Origin: Nitrincola alkalisediminis
Lineage (GTDB): Bacteria > Pseudomonadota > Gammaproteobacteria > Pseudomonadales > Balneatricaceae
Direction: 5' to 3'
DNA: 64,000 nucleotides
Assembly (NCBI RefSeq): GCF_009821115.1
Contig: NZ_VYTY01000005.1
Span: forward strand, 1 to 64,000
In this document: positions 1-8,374 of the stretch, piece after piece
Position numbering within the stretch: the first letter of the stretch is position 1
Layout of the letters: the number at the start of each line of letters is the position of its first letter
Made by a program: the position numbers and the translations under genes
Notes under the pieces: model-generated
Told to the model about the DNA's origin: nothing
What the model saw: only the letters and a program-made list of their open reading frames with translations
Databases searched by the model: none

Positions 1-165
1 TCATGCTCAAAAACGTACATCTAAATGAATTCACATATAGGTTGCTTGTTTTTGATTAAGCTTTAATGCCTAACCTGAACAAGCGCCCACACGCATTACC
101 TGATTAATTTTTTAAAGAGCGTCTTGGGCAACTCGGTGTTTTGAGTCGTCTCAAGCGAGGTGCGT
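1..165 (-). promoter_or_regulatory. rRNA operon leader with boxB/boxA antitermination signals
   Basis: Read on the minus strand this stretch looks like the untranslated leader of an rRNA operon. It contains GCTCTTTAAAAAATT (plus-strand 106-120), a close match to the boxA antiterminator (TGCTCTTTAACA), followed by TGTGGGCGCTTG, as in Escherichia coli rrn leaders. Just upstream, at 131-146, ACTC and GAGT flank an 8-base loop and could be boxB. The 16S gene itself would start beyond position 1 and is not in the window. The identification rests on motif order and on the strong upstream promoters. Confidence 0.8.
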
Positions 166-193
166 ATTCTACCGAACCCCTCGTCAGTGTCAA
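166..193 (-). promoter_or_regulatory. rRNA operon promoter, downstream (P2-like)
   Basis: Minus-strand sigma-70 promoter: -35 TTGACA at 188-193 and -10 TAGAAT at 166-171, with a 16-bp spacer. The -10 is followed by a GC-rich discriminator and then by the leader containing boxA. Near-consensus hexamers and position fit an rRNA P2 promoter. Confidence 0.8.
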
Positions 194-285
194 GCTTTAT
201 TTTCAAGAATTTTTAAATCATTTTCTCGAAACATCTACCTGAAAAACCACCAACCACTTCTTAATCTGCATTTGAATCAAACACT

Positions 286-304
286 TAAAAAGAAGCCCCG
301 CTTC
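286..304 (-). terminator. weak terminator-like hairpin between the two rRNA promoters
   Basis: On the minus strand GAAGC-GGG-GCTTC (plus 292-304) is followed by five T residues (plus 287-291). The stem is only 5 bp. It could stop transcripts that read through from tatC, but it also lies downstream of the P1-like promoter, so its role is uncertain. Confidence 0.4.
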
Positions 305-348
305 AGTGACTTTCCCCCGGAAGGGCTTGTCTCTCAAGCGAGGCGCGA

Positions 349-377
349 ATATTAAAGAGGTTTTTGGGAGAGGTCAA
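349..377 (-). promoter_or_regulatory. rRNA operon promoter, upstream (P1-like)
   Basis: Minus-strand promoter with -35 TTGACC at 372-377, a 17-bp spacer and -10 TAATAT at 349-354. An AT-rich block at about 378-405 upstream of the -35 fits an UP element. The region after the -10 (CGCGCCTCGCTTGAGA) nearly repeats the one after the downstream promoter, as expected for tandem rRNA promoters. It begins only about 50 bp after the tatC stop codon. Confidence 0.78.
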
Positions 378-426
378 CTACTTTTTTAAAAAAGTTTTAA
401 AGCCACCATCTAAAAGGCCAAATACT

Positions 427-1176
427 TCAAGAACGCTCATCATCAACGACTGGCTTGAACAACAGCCTAGACATGAAGAGACCCAACTCAAAAAGAAGCC
501 ACATAGGAATGGCCAATAGACTTTGTGAAATGATGTCAGGTGGCGTCAGGAGCATTCCAAAAATAAAACAGATAACCACTACATAGGCACGCTTACTGGC
601 AAGGCTGTCAGCAGACACGACGCCCGAGCGAATAAGCAGGAGGGTTGCTATAGGTATTTCAAATGTAATTCCAAACGCAAAAAACAATTTCAAAACAAAG
701 TTAAGGTAGCTACTAATGTCGGTCATAACTTCAACATTATCAGGACCGACGCTCGTAAAGAACCCAAAAATCAGCGGAAACACGACAAAGTACGCAAACG
801 CAATCCCTGCATAAAACAAGACAACGCTGGATAACAGTAAAGGGATAGCCAGTTTCTTTTCATTGCTATAAAGACCCGGTGCAATAAACGACCAAGCCTG
901 ATGCAGTATATAGGGCATCGCCAATCCTAATGAAACCACCAACGCCAACTTAAAGGGCGCAAAAAAAGGCGAAGTCACATCCGTGGCTATCATACTTGTC
1001 CCTTCCGGCAGCAAGGCCGTTAAAGGGGCTGACACAAAAAGGTATAGATCATTGGCGAAATAAAATAACGCTAGGAAAATCAACAGAACCGCGAGAACTG
1101 AACGCATAAGGCGCTGCCTCAGTTCCACTAAATGTGAAATGAGCGGCTGCTCTTGATCTTTATCTTCGGTACTCAT
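427..1176 (-). CDS. tatC: Sec-independent protein translocase TatC
   Basis: Inner-membrane receptor subunit of the twin-arginine translocase; with TatB it binds the RR signal peptides of folded substrates. The 249-residue protein has the N-terminal family signature HLVELRQRL (residues 15-23) and six hydrophobic segments, the usual topology and length. Its start overlaps the tatB stop by 4 bp (ATGA), so the two are translationally coupled. It is the last gene of a minus-strand run dgc-ubiB-hisI-hisE-tatA-tatB-tatC. A likely substrate in this window is the PhoX phosphatase at 40653-42680, which carries an SRRTMMKG signal. Confidence 0.97.
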   Translation of the reverse strand: MSTEDKDQEQPLISHLVELRQRLMRSVLAVLLIFLALFYFANDLYLFVSAPLTALLPEGTSMIATDVTSPFFAPFKLALVVSLGLAMPYILHQAWSFIAPGLYSNEKKLAIPLLLSSVVLFYAGIAFAYFVVFPLIFGFFTSVGPDNVEVMTDISSYLNFVLKLFFAFGITFEIPIATLLLIRSGVVSADSLASKRAYVVVICFIFGMLLTPPDIISQSLLAIPMWLLFELGLFMSRLLFKPVVDDERS

Positions 1177-1523
1177 GGCTTATTACTTTCGTTGTCTTGA
1201 AGATTAGAGGCCACGTCCGGCGTATCCACAGCCTTAGCAGCTTCCTCTACTGTTTTACTTACGTCTTGCGATGCCGCATTAAACGGCTGACGCATTTCCT
1301 TCAGCTCCTTTTCGAGCTGCTCTTTGCTGATCGCTGTCGTCCGCCTCAGCTCTTCAATTCTTAACTCTTCGCTTATTTCACTCTGAATAGCGCTCACTGA
1401 GCGCTTAATCCGACCAAGCCAGAGCCCACAGGTGCGGACTGCCGTTGGCAGCTTTTCGGGGCCCAGCACCAAAAGCGCAACAACGCTCACAATTAATATT
1501 TCGGCAAAACCGATATCAAACAT
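1173..1523 (-). CDS. tatB: Sec-independent protein translocase TatB
   Basis: Partner of TatC in the substrate-binding complex. The 116-residue protein has one N-terminal membrane helix (about residues 5-20), the LGPEKLP hinge at 20-26 and an amphipathic helix followed by a charged, coiled-coil-like tail. Glu8 of the family is present in the [10 protein letters not shown] start. Only 15 bp separate it from tatA upstream and it overlaps tatC downstream. Length and motifs are ordinary for the family. Confidence 0.95.
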   Translation of the reverse strand: MFDIGFAEILIVSVVALLVLGPEKLPTAVRTCGLWLGRIKRSVSAIQSEISEELRIEELRRTTAISKEQLEKELKEMRQPFNAASQDVSKTVEEAAKAVDTPDVASNLQDNESNKP

Positions 1524-1538
1524 CGTTTAGACTACTTT

Positions 1539-1805
1539 TTACTTAGAGGAAGAGTCAGGTGTTTTATCTTTTTTCTCGTCAGTCGAAGCCTGTTCAGAAA
1601 ACTGAGCATCTTCATTGGTGATTTTTTTCTTATCGGCTGACTCATTCGCGTCTTTTGTGTCTTCTTCATTCATTGCTTTTTTGAATCCCTTCACAGCGCT
1701 GCCAATATCGCCACCTAACCCACGCAGTTTTTTTGTACCGAATAATAGAATGACGATGCCTAAAACAATGACAAGTTGCCAAATACTGATTCCACCAAAG
1801 CCCAT
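1539..1805 (-). CDS. tatA: Sec-independent protein translocase TatA
   Basis: Pore-forming subunit that is recruited to TatBC during export. The 88-residue protein has one membrane helix (about 8-22), the hinge LFGTKKL and the amphipathic helix beginning [13 protein letters not shown]. The remainder is a Lys/Asp/Glu-rich, probably disordered tail. First of the tatABC trio, 51 bp downstream of hisE. Confidence 0.95.
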   Translation of the reverse strand: MGFGGISIWQLVIVLGIVILLFGTKKLRGLGGDIGSAVKGFKKAMNEEDTKDANESADKKKITNEDAQFSEQASTDEKKDKTPDSSSK

Positions 1806-1856
1806 ATTTACTCTCCAATACCCAATCTGATAGGTTTAAAATTAAAGTTACGAGGT

Positions 1857-2189
1857 TTATTTTTTGATGCGAGAAGCTTTTTCTTCAAGACCCGATACAT
1901 CAAACCGTCTAGCAAGCTCCGCCAATACAGACCTATGATCCTCACCAAGATGAGACAACATTACCAAAGAATGAAACCAAAGGTCAGCGGTTTCACTCAC
2001 TAGCGCTTGATTATTTTTTGTGATTTCGGCGTCTTTGGCAGCCAAAACCGTTTCGAAAGCCTCTTCACCCACTTTTTCTAATATCTTGTTCAAGCCTTTG
2101 GCATGCAAGGATGCCACATATGAACTCTCAGCGCCTGCTTGCTTTCGCTCTTCTAAAACAACACTCAGCTGATCTAAAATATCACTCAT
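1857..2189 (-). CDS. hisE: phosphoribosyl-ATP pyrophosphatase HisE
   Basis: Second step of histidine biosynthesis: hydrolyses PR-ATP to PR-AMP and pyrophosphate. The protein is a MazG-like all-helical enzyme; the Glu-rich motif EKVGEEAFE and ETADLWFH supply the metal-binding acidic residues. I start it at MSDILDQL (110 residues). A longer frame to 2258 would overlap hisI and has no family similarity in its first 23 residues. The start lies 4 bp after the hisI stop. HisI and HisE are separate proteins here, not fused as in enterobacteria. Confidence 0.95.
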   Translation of the reverse strand: MSDILDQLSVVLEERKQAGAESSYVASLHAKGLNKILEKVGEEAFETVLAAKDAEITKNNQALVSETADLWFHSLVMLSHLGEDHRSVLAELARRFDVSGLEEKASRIKK

Positions 2190-2193
2190 GCTT

Positions 2194-2586
2194 TTATCTC
2201 TTATACATATCTTCTGGTGACTTAAGCACGCCTTCGACGGTAACCCATTCGTTCGCATTATTTAAGCGGCGATAAAAACAACTGTTTCGGCCTGTATGAC
2301 AAGCAACATTACCCAACTGCTTCACTTGCAATAACACAACATCTGCATCACAGTCTAATTCTATGGCTTTAAGCTCTTGCACGTTACCCGACTCTTCGCC
2401 TTTTCGCCATAATTGATTGCGTGATCGAGACCAGTAGACAGCTCGACCTTCTTCAACGGTCAAGCGTAATGCATCACGATTCATCCAAGCAAACATGAGC
2501 ACGCGCCCTGTCTCACTGTCCTGAGCTATCGCCGGAAGCAACCCTTGAGCGTCCCATTTTATTCTATTCAACCATTCATCAGACAT
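2194..2586 (-). CDS. hisI: phosphoribosyl-AMP cyclohydrolase HisI
   Basis: Third step of histidine biosynthesis: opens the adenine ring of PR-AMP. The metal-binding motifs [10 protein letters not shown] and the Cys motif [13 protein letters not shown] are intact. The ATG at 2586 (MSDEWLNRI) is preferred over an in-frame GTG 9 bp upstream because GGTGAG sits just before it as a ribosome-binding site. About 130 residues, normal for a stand-alone HisI. Followed after 4 bp by hisE. Confidence 0.94.
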   Translation of the reverse strand: MSDEWLNRIKWDAQGLLPAIAQDSETGRVLMFAWMNRDALRLTVEEGRAVYWSRSRNQLWRKGEESGNVQELKAIELDCDADVVLLQVKQLGNVACHTGRNSCFYRRLNNANEWVTVEGVLKSPEDMYKR

Positions 2587-2644
2587 ACTCACCACACTTA
2601 AGTTTACGCGATTCGCTCGATATGTAATTAACGCTCAACAAGGT

Positions 2645-4270
2645 TTAGGCTTTCCAAATACTCAACCACCCAAGACCCAGTAACACCCAGCCCTCGATAG
2701 GGATCGATTCATAATTAAGGTTAGGGCTTATTGTAACCAGCGCTAAGGCGATAAATGTTACACCCAGCAACATATAACGACGAGACGATTGAGCCTTCAA
2801 CTCTGCGTCTTGTCGCATGCGAGTCTCAATCTGCATCAAATCGTCCTTGTTACGTTTTGTGCTTTGCAAAACATCAAAAAGCAACTGTGGAACCTGAGGA
2901 AACTTTTCCAACCACTCAGGAGCCTGCTCCTTAACTGCATGAAACACTGCCTTTGGCCCCATGCGCTCTTTCATCCAGTTTTCTAAGAAAGGCTTTGCCG
3001 TCTTCCATAAATCCAAGTCTGGATACAACTGCCGCCCTAACCCTTCTATATTGAGCAACGTTTTTTGCAACAGCACTAACTGAGGCTGCACTTCCATATT
3101 GAAACGTCTGGCTGTTTGGAAAAGTCCCAATAAAACAAGGCCAAACGATATTTCTTTCAATGGCTTTTCGAAGATGGGTTCACATACGCTGCGAATGGCC
3201 GTTTCGAAAGCATGAACATTCGTATTGCTCGGCACCCAGCCCGAATCAATATGAAGTTGAGCCACTTGGCGATAGTCTCTTCGAAAGAATGCCAAGATAT
3301 TACGCGCCAAATAACTTTGATCCTCTTCACTGAGGGACCCTATGATACCAAAATCAATCGCAATATATTGAGGATCTTCAGGATTATCTATGGAAACAAA
3401 TATGTTTCCTGGATGCATGTCCGCATGAAAAAAACTATCGCGAAACACTTGCGTAAAGAAGATCTCAACACCTCTCTCCGCTAACTTTTCCATATTCGTA
3501 TTCTGCGCGTGCAACTGATCCATGTTCGCAACAGGAATACCATAAATTCGCTCCATGACAAGCACGTTACGGCGCGTGTAATCCCAGTAAATTTCAGGCA
3601 CATATAAGATAGAAGAACCATCGAAGTTTCGACGCAACTGCGAGCCGTTTGCCGCCTCTTTCCTCAGGTCTAATTCATCAAAAATGGTTTGCTCATACTC
3701 CTCAACCACTTCAATCGGTCTAAGTCGCCGCCCTTCTTTCCACAGCTTACAGACCAGCCATGCAAGGGTGTAGAGAAGTGAAATATCCTGCTGAATGACT
3801 TTCGCTATCCCCGGCCTAATCACCTTAACCACAACTGATTGACCATTTTTTAAGGTAGCACTGTGAACTTGAGCAACAGATGCTGATGCCATAGGGGCTT
3901 GTTCAAACTCGGCAAAGAGCTCAATAACCGACTGCCCTAACGACTCTTCTATAATCCGTTGCGCTTGCTGGCCTGAAAAAGGCGGCACACTGTCTTGTAA
4001 ACGGGCCAATTCCAATGCGACATCATCGGCTAACAAATCTCTTCGAGTGGACAACATTTGACCAAACTTGATAAAAACGGGTCCTAAGGCCTCTAACGCC
4101 AGTCGCAAACGCACGGCACTTGAGCCTTTGGCCGGAATCAAATAACGCCAAGGGAGCAGCCAAAGCAACAGTTTCAATGGCAAGGGTAAGGTTTGACGAA
4201 TTAAAAATGTATCTAAACGATAGCGGGCAATCACCCACCATATTTTCAAACTTCGATAAACAGGGCGCAC
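2645..4270 (-). CDS. ubiB: UbiB-family atypical kinase/ATPase of ubiquinone biosynthesis
   Basis: Membrane-bound atypical protein-kinase-like ATPase needed for ubiquinone (CoQ) biosynthesis. Visible hallmarks are the N-terminal KxGQ motif (KFGQ, residues 68-71), the Ala-rich loop ASASVAQVH (128-136) replacing the Gly loop, the lysine of VVVKV (149), HADMHPGN and the IDFG metal motif. Two C-terminal membrane helices (about 500-517 and 522-540) end the 541-residue protein. The start is GTG, with AGGA about 10 bp upstream. In many gammaproteobacteria ubiE and ubiJ precede ubiB; here a diguanylate cyclase gene occupies that position, 39 bp upstream. Confidence 0.95.
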   Translation of the reverse strand: MRPVYRSLKIWWVIARYRLDTFLIRQTLPLPLKLLLWLLPWRYLIPAKGSSAVRLRLALEALGPVFIKFGQMLSTRRDLLADDVALELARLQDSVPPFSGQQAQRIIEESLGQSVIELFAEFEQAPMASASVAQVHSATLKNGQSVVVKVIRPGIAKVIQQDISLLYTLAWLVCKLWKEGRRLRPIEVVEEYEQTIFDELDLRKEAANGSQLRRNFDGSSILYVPEIYWDYTRRNVLVMERIYGIPVANMDQLHAQNTNMEKLAERGVEIFFTQVFRDSFFHADMHPGNIFVSIDNPEDPQYIAIDFGIIGSLSEEDQSYLARNILAFFRRDYRQVAQLHIDSGWVPSNTNVHAFETAIRSVCEPIFEKPLKEISFGLVLLGLFQTARRFNMEVQPQLVLLQKTLLNIEGLGRQLYPDLDLWKTAKPFLENWMKERMGPKAVFHAVKEQAPEWLEKFPQVPQLLFDVLQSTKRNKDDLMQIETRMRQDAELKAQSSRRYMLLGVTFIALALVTISPNLNYESIPIEGWVLLGLGWLSIWKA

Positions 4271-4309
4271 TCAATAAAGTCCTGTAGCAAAACGAAAAAA
4301 TAAGCAGCA

Positions 4310-5839
4310 CTAATCCACTGCAACTTGATTACGACCCAATGACTTCGCTTTATAGAGCATTTCATCGGCTCGACTAAACACACTATCAGCCACATCCCCT
4401 TTTTGCACTTCGCTTAGTCCTAAAGAAGCCGTAACATGAACGGGTTTTCCTTGAAAGTTAAACGGGCTTTTTTCAATTGCTTTTCGCAATTTCTCAGCCA
4501 CTGTACACGCAACATCCTTAGTTGCCGCATGAAAAACAATAATAAACTCTTCACCGCCAAATCGAGATATAAAATCATGCGTGCGCAAATTACTGCGCAG
4601 TGTTTTTGCCACCAACCTCAGCACTTTATCTCCCGCCAAATGGCCATAATCATCATTGATTTTCTTAAAATAATCCAGATCAACAATACATAAGGTAAAG
4701 GTTGTACCATACCGATTCCAGCGTTCAAACTCACTGGCCAAATGCTCGGCGTAACCTATACGATTCGGCAGACCCGTCAGAGGGTCTGTTCTCGCCTTCA
4801 AGCGCTCGTCCTCTATGCGAGATTTAACATCCTGCGTCTCCAGCTCCATCTGTTTCACTTTTTCTAAAAGACGAGTATAACGATGCTGCAGCCGAGATTC
4901 ACGCGCCTCCTCAGACTGTCGATAGGTATCCATCGTTTTAATGATACTTGCCAGTTGCAGGGTTACCGATTGTTTTAGATCATTAATATCGGTCGATTTG
5001 TGCACTTCCTGCTGAATCAGACTTACATCATCTCTCACCGTTTTATCCAGCGCCTGATGCTGCAAAACAGCATGACTTTCTTCGGTACGGCTTTCATACA
5101 AGAAGGACTGAATGTAACCTAGTTGAGAATTTAAACTAATTAAATAATCTTCAAAATCATCGGTAACACTGGGAAATACTCGTCGAATCAACTCAACAAG
5201 CGTTTCGATCACCTGAGCAATTTCGTAAAACTCTTGAGCAGTCTTGAGCCTTAGAATTAACTCCTCCGAGGCATCCGAATATTGCTCAGGAACTCTCAGG
5301 GCTTGTACAAGCTCAATCAACTGCTGTTTAATTGCACTTGAGTCATCCGAAGATGACTGCGAAGGACTTTGCAAATGACCACGCGCCATCACTTGAGTCT
5401 GCAACTGCACCAACTGCTTTAGCAATGCGCCTAAGGAATACATGTCCTCAGTTGCGATGGACAGCTCACGAGATAGTTCGACAATTGCTGAGGTCTCGAC
5501 TTTCTCGACATCCAGTGTTTTAATCTGCTTGAGCCATTCTTGAAGAGAATGCTTAATCTGACGACTCAAATTAACTTTTTGAGTATCCAGTTCGCGTGAG
5601 CATTTTTCTAAGTGACGGGAGATATCTCGTAGCGTGCCATAGCTATTGGTTGATAATTGCTTACCTAACAGTGACAGCACTTGATCAAGTTTAGGGTCTT
5701 GCCCCTGTAACGCAATACTCATGGACGTTATGATTTGGTTCAGTTGTGAAAAGCTCAGGTCACACTGCTTTCCCATTTCTTCCAATTCACGCGCGGTCTC
5801 TTTATATTTTTTGCGCCATTCGTCGGTTTCTGATTGCAC
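4310..5839 (-). CDS. diguanylate cyclase with long coiled-coil N-terminus
   Basis: Predicted soluble diguanylate cyclase making c-di-GMP from two GTP. The C-terminal GGDEF domain (about residues 340-509) has an intact GGEEF active site at 428-432 and an inhibitory RxxD site (RTHD, 419-422) five residues before it, so product inhibition is expected. The first 330 residues are helical, rich in Gln, Glu and Leu, without a recognisable sensor domain or membrane helix. It lies 39 bp upstream of ubiB on the same strand and probably shares its transcript. The signal it senses cannot be inferred. Confidence 0.88.
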   Translation of the reverse strand: MQSETDEWRKKYKETARELEEMGKQCDLSFSQLNQIITSMSIALQGQDPKLDQVLSLLGKQLSTNSYGTLRDISRHLEKCSRELDTQKVNLSRQIKHSLQEWLKQIKTLDVEKVETSAIVELSRELSIATEDMYSLGALLKQLVQLQTQVMARGHLQSPSQSSSDDSSAIKQQLIELVQALRVPEQYSDASEELILRLKTAQEFYEIAQVIETLVELIRRVFPSVTDDFEDYLISLNSQLGYIQSFLYESRTEESHAVLQHQALDKTVRDDVSLIQQEVHKSTDINDLKQSVTLQLASIIKTMDTYRQSEEARESRLQHRYTRLLEKVKQMELETQDVKSRIEDERLKARTDPLTGLPNRIGYAEHLASEFERWNRYGTTFTLCIVDLDYFKKINDDYGHLAGDKVLRLVAKTLRSNLRTHDFISRFGGEEFIIVFHAATKDVACTVAEKLRKAIEKSPFNFQGKPVHVTASLGLSEVQKGDVADSVFSRADEMLYKAKSLGRNQVAVD

Positions 5840-5891
5840 TTAGCTTACCTCGAGCCAAACTACACTGTGAGATAAGCTAACTATAAACTAG

Positions 5892-5945
5892 AAGTGCCGA
5901 ATAGTGGGAGAATTCACAAGCTGCTTGCAAAATTATTCGGCACTT
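5892..5945. repeat. 12-bp inverted repeat downstream of dsbA
   Basis: AAGTGCCGAATA (5892-5903) and TATTCGGCACTT (5934-5945) form a perfect 12-bp stem around a 30-base loop that itself holds a small AAGC/GCTT hairpin. It lies between the dsbA stop and the start of the diguanylate cyclase gene. A T-run follows only on the plus strand, so on the gene-bearing minus strand it is not a textbook terminator. It may be a 3'-end stabilising structure or a weak terminator. Confidence 0.55.
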
Positions 5946-5964
5946 TTATCCTGAACAGGTTAAA

Positions 5965-6600
5965 TTACTGAGCGTTTTTTTCCTTTTCTATAAGGTAATT
6001 AACGACATTCAGCATTTGCTGATTGCTGCCTGCTGTCTGACCTGTAATGCGGTATTTACCATTGACAACCATCGCAGGCACCCCTGTAATTTCATATCCA
6101 CGAACTCGAGCCTGCCCTTGCTTCAAACGCATATCAACCGCAAATGATTCATAGAGTTTCTTAAACTCATTAGGGTCAATACCGTAGTTTTGGTAAAAAG
6201 CAGCAAAATCATTTGGATTTCTAAATTGGCGCTTTTCAACATGCACAGCATCAAACATTGGCAAATGCGTTTCTGACACCTTGCCACTTAAGTCCGCAAC
6301 GTAATAGGCTCTTGCGAGAGGTTCCCAATTACGAGAAAACACAACTGGCAAATGTTGAAAATCAACGTCATCACCTTGTTGCGCGGCCCAAGACTGCAGG
6401 ACAGGCTCTAAGTTTGCACAATGCGGACATGAGTATCCAAAAACAGCCACGACTTCTACTTTCTCAGGATTGCGTGTAGCCACAGCAAAAGGCAATTCGA
6501 TATAGTGCTCTCCTGCACGGAACTGAGGCTCCTGCGCCGTAGCCATCACAGACATCAAGGCAAAGGTGGCACCCAACAGTAACTTTTTAAACATACTCAT
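5965..6600 (-). CDS. dsbA: periplasmic thiol:disulfide oxidoreductase DsbA
   Basis: Periplasmic oxidase that introduces disulfide bonds into exported proteins. A signal peptide (about residues 1-22, cleavage after ATA) precedes a thioredoxin fold with active site CPHC (Cys58, Cys61) and the cis-proline loop GVPAMV. 211 residues, normal for DsbA. It follows the cytochrome c4 gene on the same strand (a common Pseudomonas-type neighbour), but a good terminator at 6697-6723 separates the two. GGAAGAG just upstream supports the first ATG. Confidence 0.95.
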   Translation of the reverse strand: MSMFKKLLLGATFALMSVMATAQEPQFRAGEHYIELPFAVATRNPEKVEVVAVFGYSCPHCANLEPVLQSWAAQQGDDVDFQHLPVVFSRNWEPLARAYYVADLSGKVSETHLPMFDAVHVEKRQFRNPNDFAAFYQNYGIDPNEFKKLYESFAVDMRLKQGQARVRGYEITGVPAMVVNGKYRITGQTAGSNQQMLNVVNYLIEKEKNAQ

Positions 6601-6696
6601 CTCTCTTCCCAGTTAAAACATGATTTTTCAGTTCGACACAAATGCCTTATAAAAGTTCGTTGATCTCTTCAAGACAAACACATAACGCTAAAGGCA

Positions 6697-6723
6697 ATAA
6701 AAAGGGCAGCCTAAGCTACCCTT
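6697..6723 (-). terminator. intrinsic terminator after cytochrome c4 gene
   Basis: On the minus strand AAGGGTAGC-TTAG-GCTGCCCTT forms a 9-bp stem with a 4-base loop, followed by a run of T residues. It ends 24 bp after the cytochrome c4 stop codon. Confidence 0.8.
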
Positions 6724-6746
6724 CATGAATATCGAATGAATACTGA

Positions 6747-7352
6747 TTAATACAGACCACGAATGTATTGTGATACAGCACGCATCTCTGATTCAGTCAT
6801 TTTGACTGCGATATCACGCATCATACGGTTAGGGTCATTCGCACGATCTTCCGATGCGAATTTTTGCAACTGCAACAGGGTATACTCAGGATGTTGACCA
6901 CTTAAAGCAGGGAAACGCGCAGGATTGTTACCCTGTCCGTTTGGCATATGGCATGCGATACAAGCAGAAACGCCTTTATCAGCGATACCCGCTTCATAAA
7001 TTTTACGGCCTTTTTCAACAAGCTCGGCATCTGCCTGACCAATGGTTGTACGTTGGTTAGCATAAAACGCAGCAATATCACGCAAGTCTTGATCTGAAAG
7101 GTTGTTCAGCAGCCCTGTCATTTCAGGAATCACTCGAGCGCCACTCAACTGATCTTGCATTTGCTTAAGCAGATAACGCGAGTTTTGCCCAGCGAGGCTT
7201 GGGAAGGCTCCCATTGGGCTGTTGCCATCGGCACCATGGCAAGCCGCACACACGGCTACTTTCGATGCACCTGCAGTTGCATTACCACCAGCGGCATGCG
7301 CAACACCGGTGATTCCAACGCTTATCAGTAAGCTGATCAGTAATTTGTTCAT
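6747..7352 (-). CDS. dihaem cytochrome c4
   Basis: Periplasmic or membrane-associated dihaem electron carrier that usually feeds terminal oxidases. A signal peptide ending near residue 20 (VAHA) is followed by two cytochrome c domains, each with a CxxCH haem site: CAACH (residues 35-39) and CIACH (131-135). Length (201 residues) and the two-domain layout are those of cytochrome c4 (Cc4/CycA type). Divergent from engB, with a 202-bp shared upstream region. Confidence 0.92.
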   Translation of the reverse strand: MNKLLISLLISVGITGVAHAAGGNATAGASKVAVCAACHGADGNSPMGAFPSLAGQNSRYLLKQMQDQLSGARVIPEMTGLLNNLSDQDLRDIAAFYANQRTTIGQADAELVEKGRKIYEAGIADKGVSACIACHMPNGQGNNPARFPALSGQHPEYTLLQLQKFASEDRANDPNRMMRDIAVKMTESEMRAVSQYIRGLY

Positions 7353-7554
7353 TGACTTGACCCGGACTCTTGCTAGTAAATTATCGTTAAGCTAGCTTTG
7401 ATTGGACTTATCGCCACTAACCTTATAAATGTTTGCCTACTCTGACTAGAGCTTAACTCAGTTCGCAGGTAAAATTGGTCGTATTATAAACTAATATCCT
7501 CACAAACTGGAACGCCTTTGTTCTGTGTGACGATCCTACCATAGTGATAAACGA

Positions 7555-8205
7555 ATGTCCGATGCTCATCAAATACTCCATTTTAACAGCGCAACCTTCT
7601 GTGTCAGCGCTGATAAACTCAATCAATGCCCTGATGACAGCCTCGCTGAAGTTGCCTTTGCAGGTCGTTCAAACGCCGGAAAGTCCAGTGCAATCAATTC
7701 ATTAACACAAAATGGGAAATTAGCGCGCACCTCAAAAACCCCTGGACGAACACAGCTGATAAACTTCTTCAACCTTAACATTCCTGGGTATCGAATCGTC
7801 GACCTACCCGGGTATGGTTATGCTAAAGTACCAGTCGCCATGAAGACGCATTGGCAAAAACACCTTGATGCGTATCTTCAACATCGAGAAGCACTAAAGG
7901 GCGTTGTGCTGGTAATGGACATCCGTCATCCCATGAAAGAATTTGATGAAATGATGGTGGGTTGGTGTGAACGAACCGGGATGCCTTTGCATGTCCTGCT
8001 GACGAAATCGGATAAATTAACCAGAGGACCTGCTCAAAGCACGCTGCTAAAGCTTAAATCTCAGTTGGAAAAGCGCTTAGGAGATAGGGTTTCGTTACAA
8101 ACCTTCTCTGCGCTGAAACACCAAGGCGTAGATGAGCTAAGAGCAAGACTCACAGAACTGCTTTTCTCTTCAGATGATCAAGACATCGCCAACGATCCAT
8201 CTTGA
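7555..8205 (+). CDS. engB: ribosome biogenesis GTP-binding protein EngB (YihA/YsxC)
   Basis: Essential GTPase acting in large ribosomal subunit maturation. The G motifs appear in order: P-loop GRSNAGKS (37-44), switch region [18 protein letters not shown] and a final SAL. 216 residues, as usual. It is convergent with polA, an arrangement shared with E. coli (polA-spf-yihA), where the gap encodes the small RNA Spot 42. Confidence 0.96.
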   Translation: MSDAHQILHFNSATFCVSADKLNQCPDDSLAEVAFAGRSNAGKSSAINSLTQNGKLARTSKTPGRTQLINFFNLNIPGYRIVDLPGYGYAKVPVAMKTHWQKHLDAYLQHREALKGVVLVMDIRHPMKEFDEMMVGWCERTGMPLHVLLTKSDKLTRGPAQSTLLKLKSQLEKRLGDRVSLQTFSALKHQGVDELRARLTELLFSSDDQDIANDPS

Positions 8206-8222
8206 CCCTATTCGGAAAGAGT

Positions 8223-8256
8223 CCCTCAGAGCCGAAGGGGAAAACGGCTCTGAGGG
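8223..8256. repeat. 12-bp perfect hairpin between engB and polA
   Basis: CCCTCAGAGCCG (8223-8234) and CGGCTCTGAGGG (8245-8256) form a perfect 12-bp stem with a 10-base loop. On the minus strand the loop reads UUUUCCCCUU. No T-run follows on either strand. It lies 18 bp beyond the engB stop and could end engB transcripts or be the 3' structure of a small RNA transcribed in the polA direction. Confidence 0.7.
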
Positions 8257-8311
8257 CATGCGTAGACTACGTTAAAGAGTCACCTTTCTCTATTAGGCAC
8301 TTTAGATTTCA

Positions 8312-8339
8312 CAGATGACCCATTTTTTTGAGTCATCTG
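8312..8339. repeat. second inverted repeat in the engB-polA gap
   Basis: CAGATGAC (8312-8319) and GTCATCTG (8332-8339) make an 8-bp stem around a 12-base loop containing seven consecutive T (plus strand). It is 36 bp beyond the polA stop codon and may take part in polA termination or in a small-RNA 5' structure. Confidence 0.55.
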
Positions 8340-8374
8340 CCATGTCAAAGTTCCCGTCTATGGAAGGCTTGTTG

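Noticed and set aside
5892-5945. 12-bp inverted repeat as an operator for the diguanylate cyclase gene
   Set aside because: Arms are 30 bp apart and the long stem is better explained as an RNA hairpin at the dsbA 3' end; no promoter elements were tied to it.
8223-8256. The 12-bp hairpin as a standard intrinsic terminator
   Set aside because: No T-run on either strand after the stem, so I list it as a hairpin rather than a terminator.
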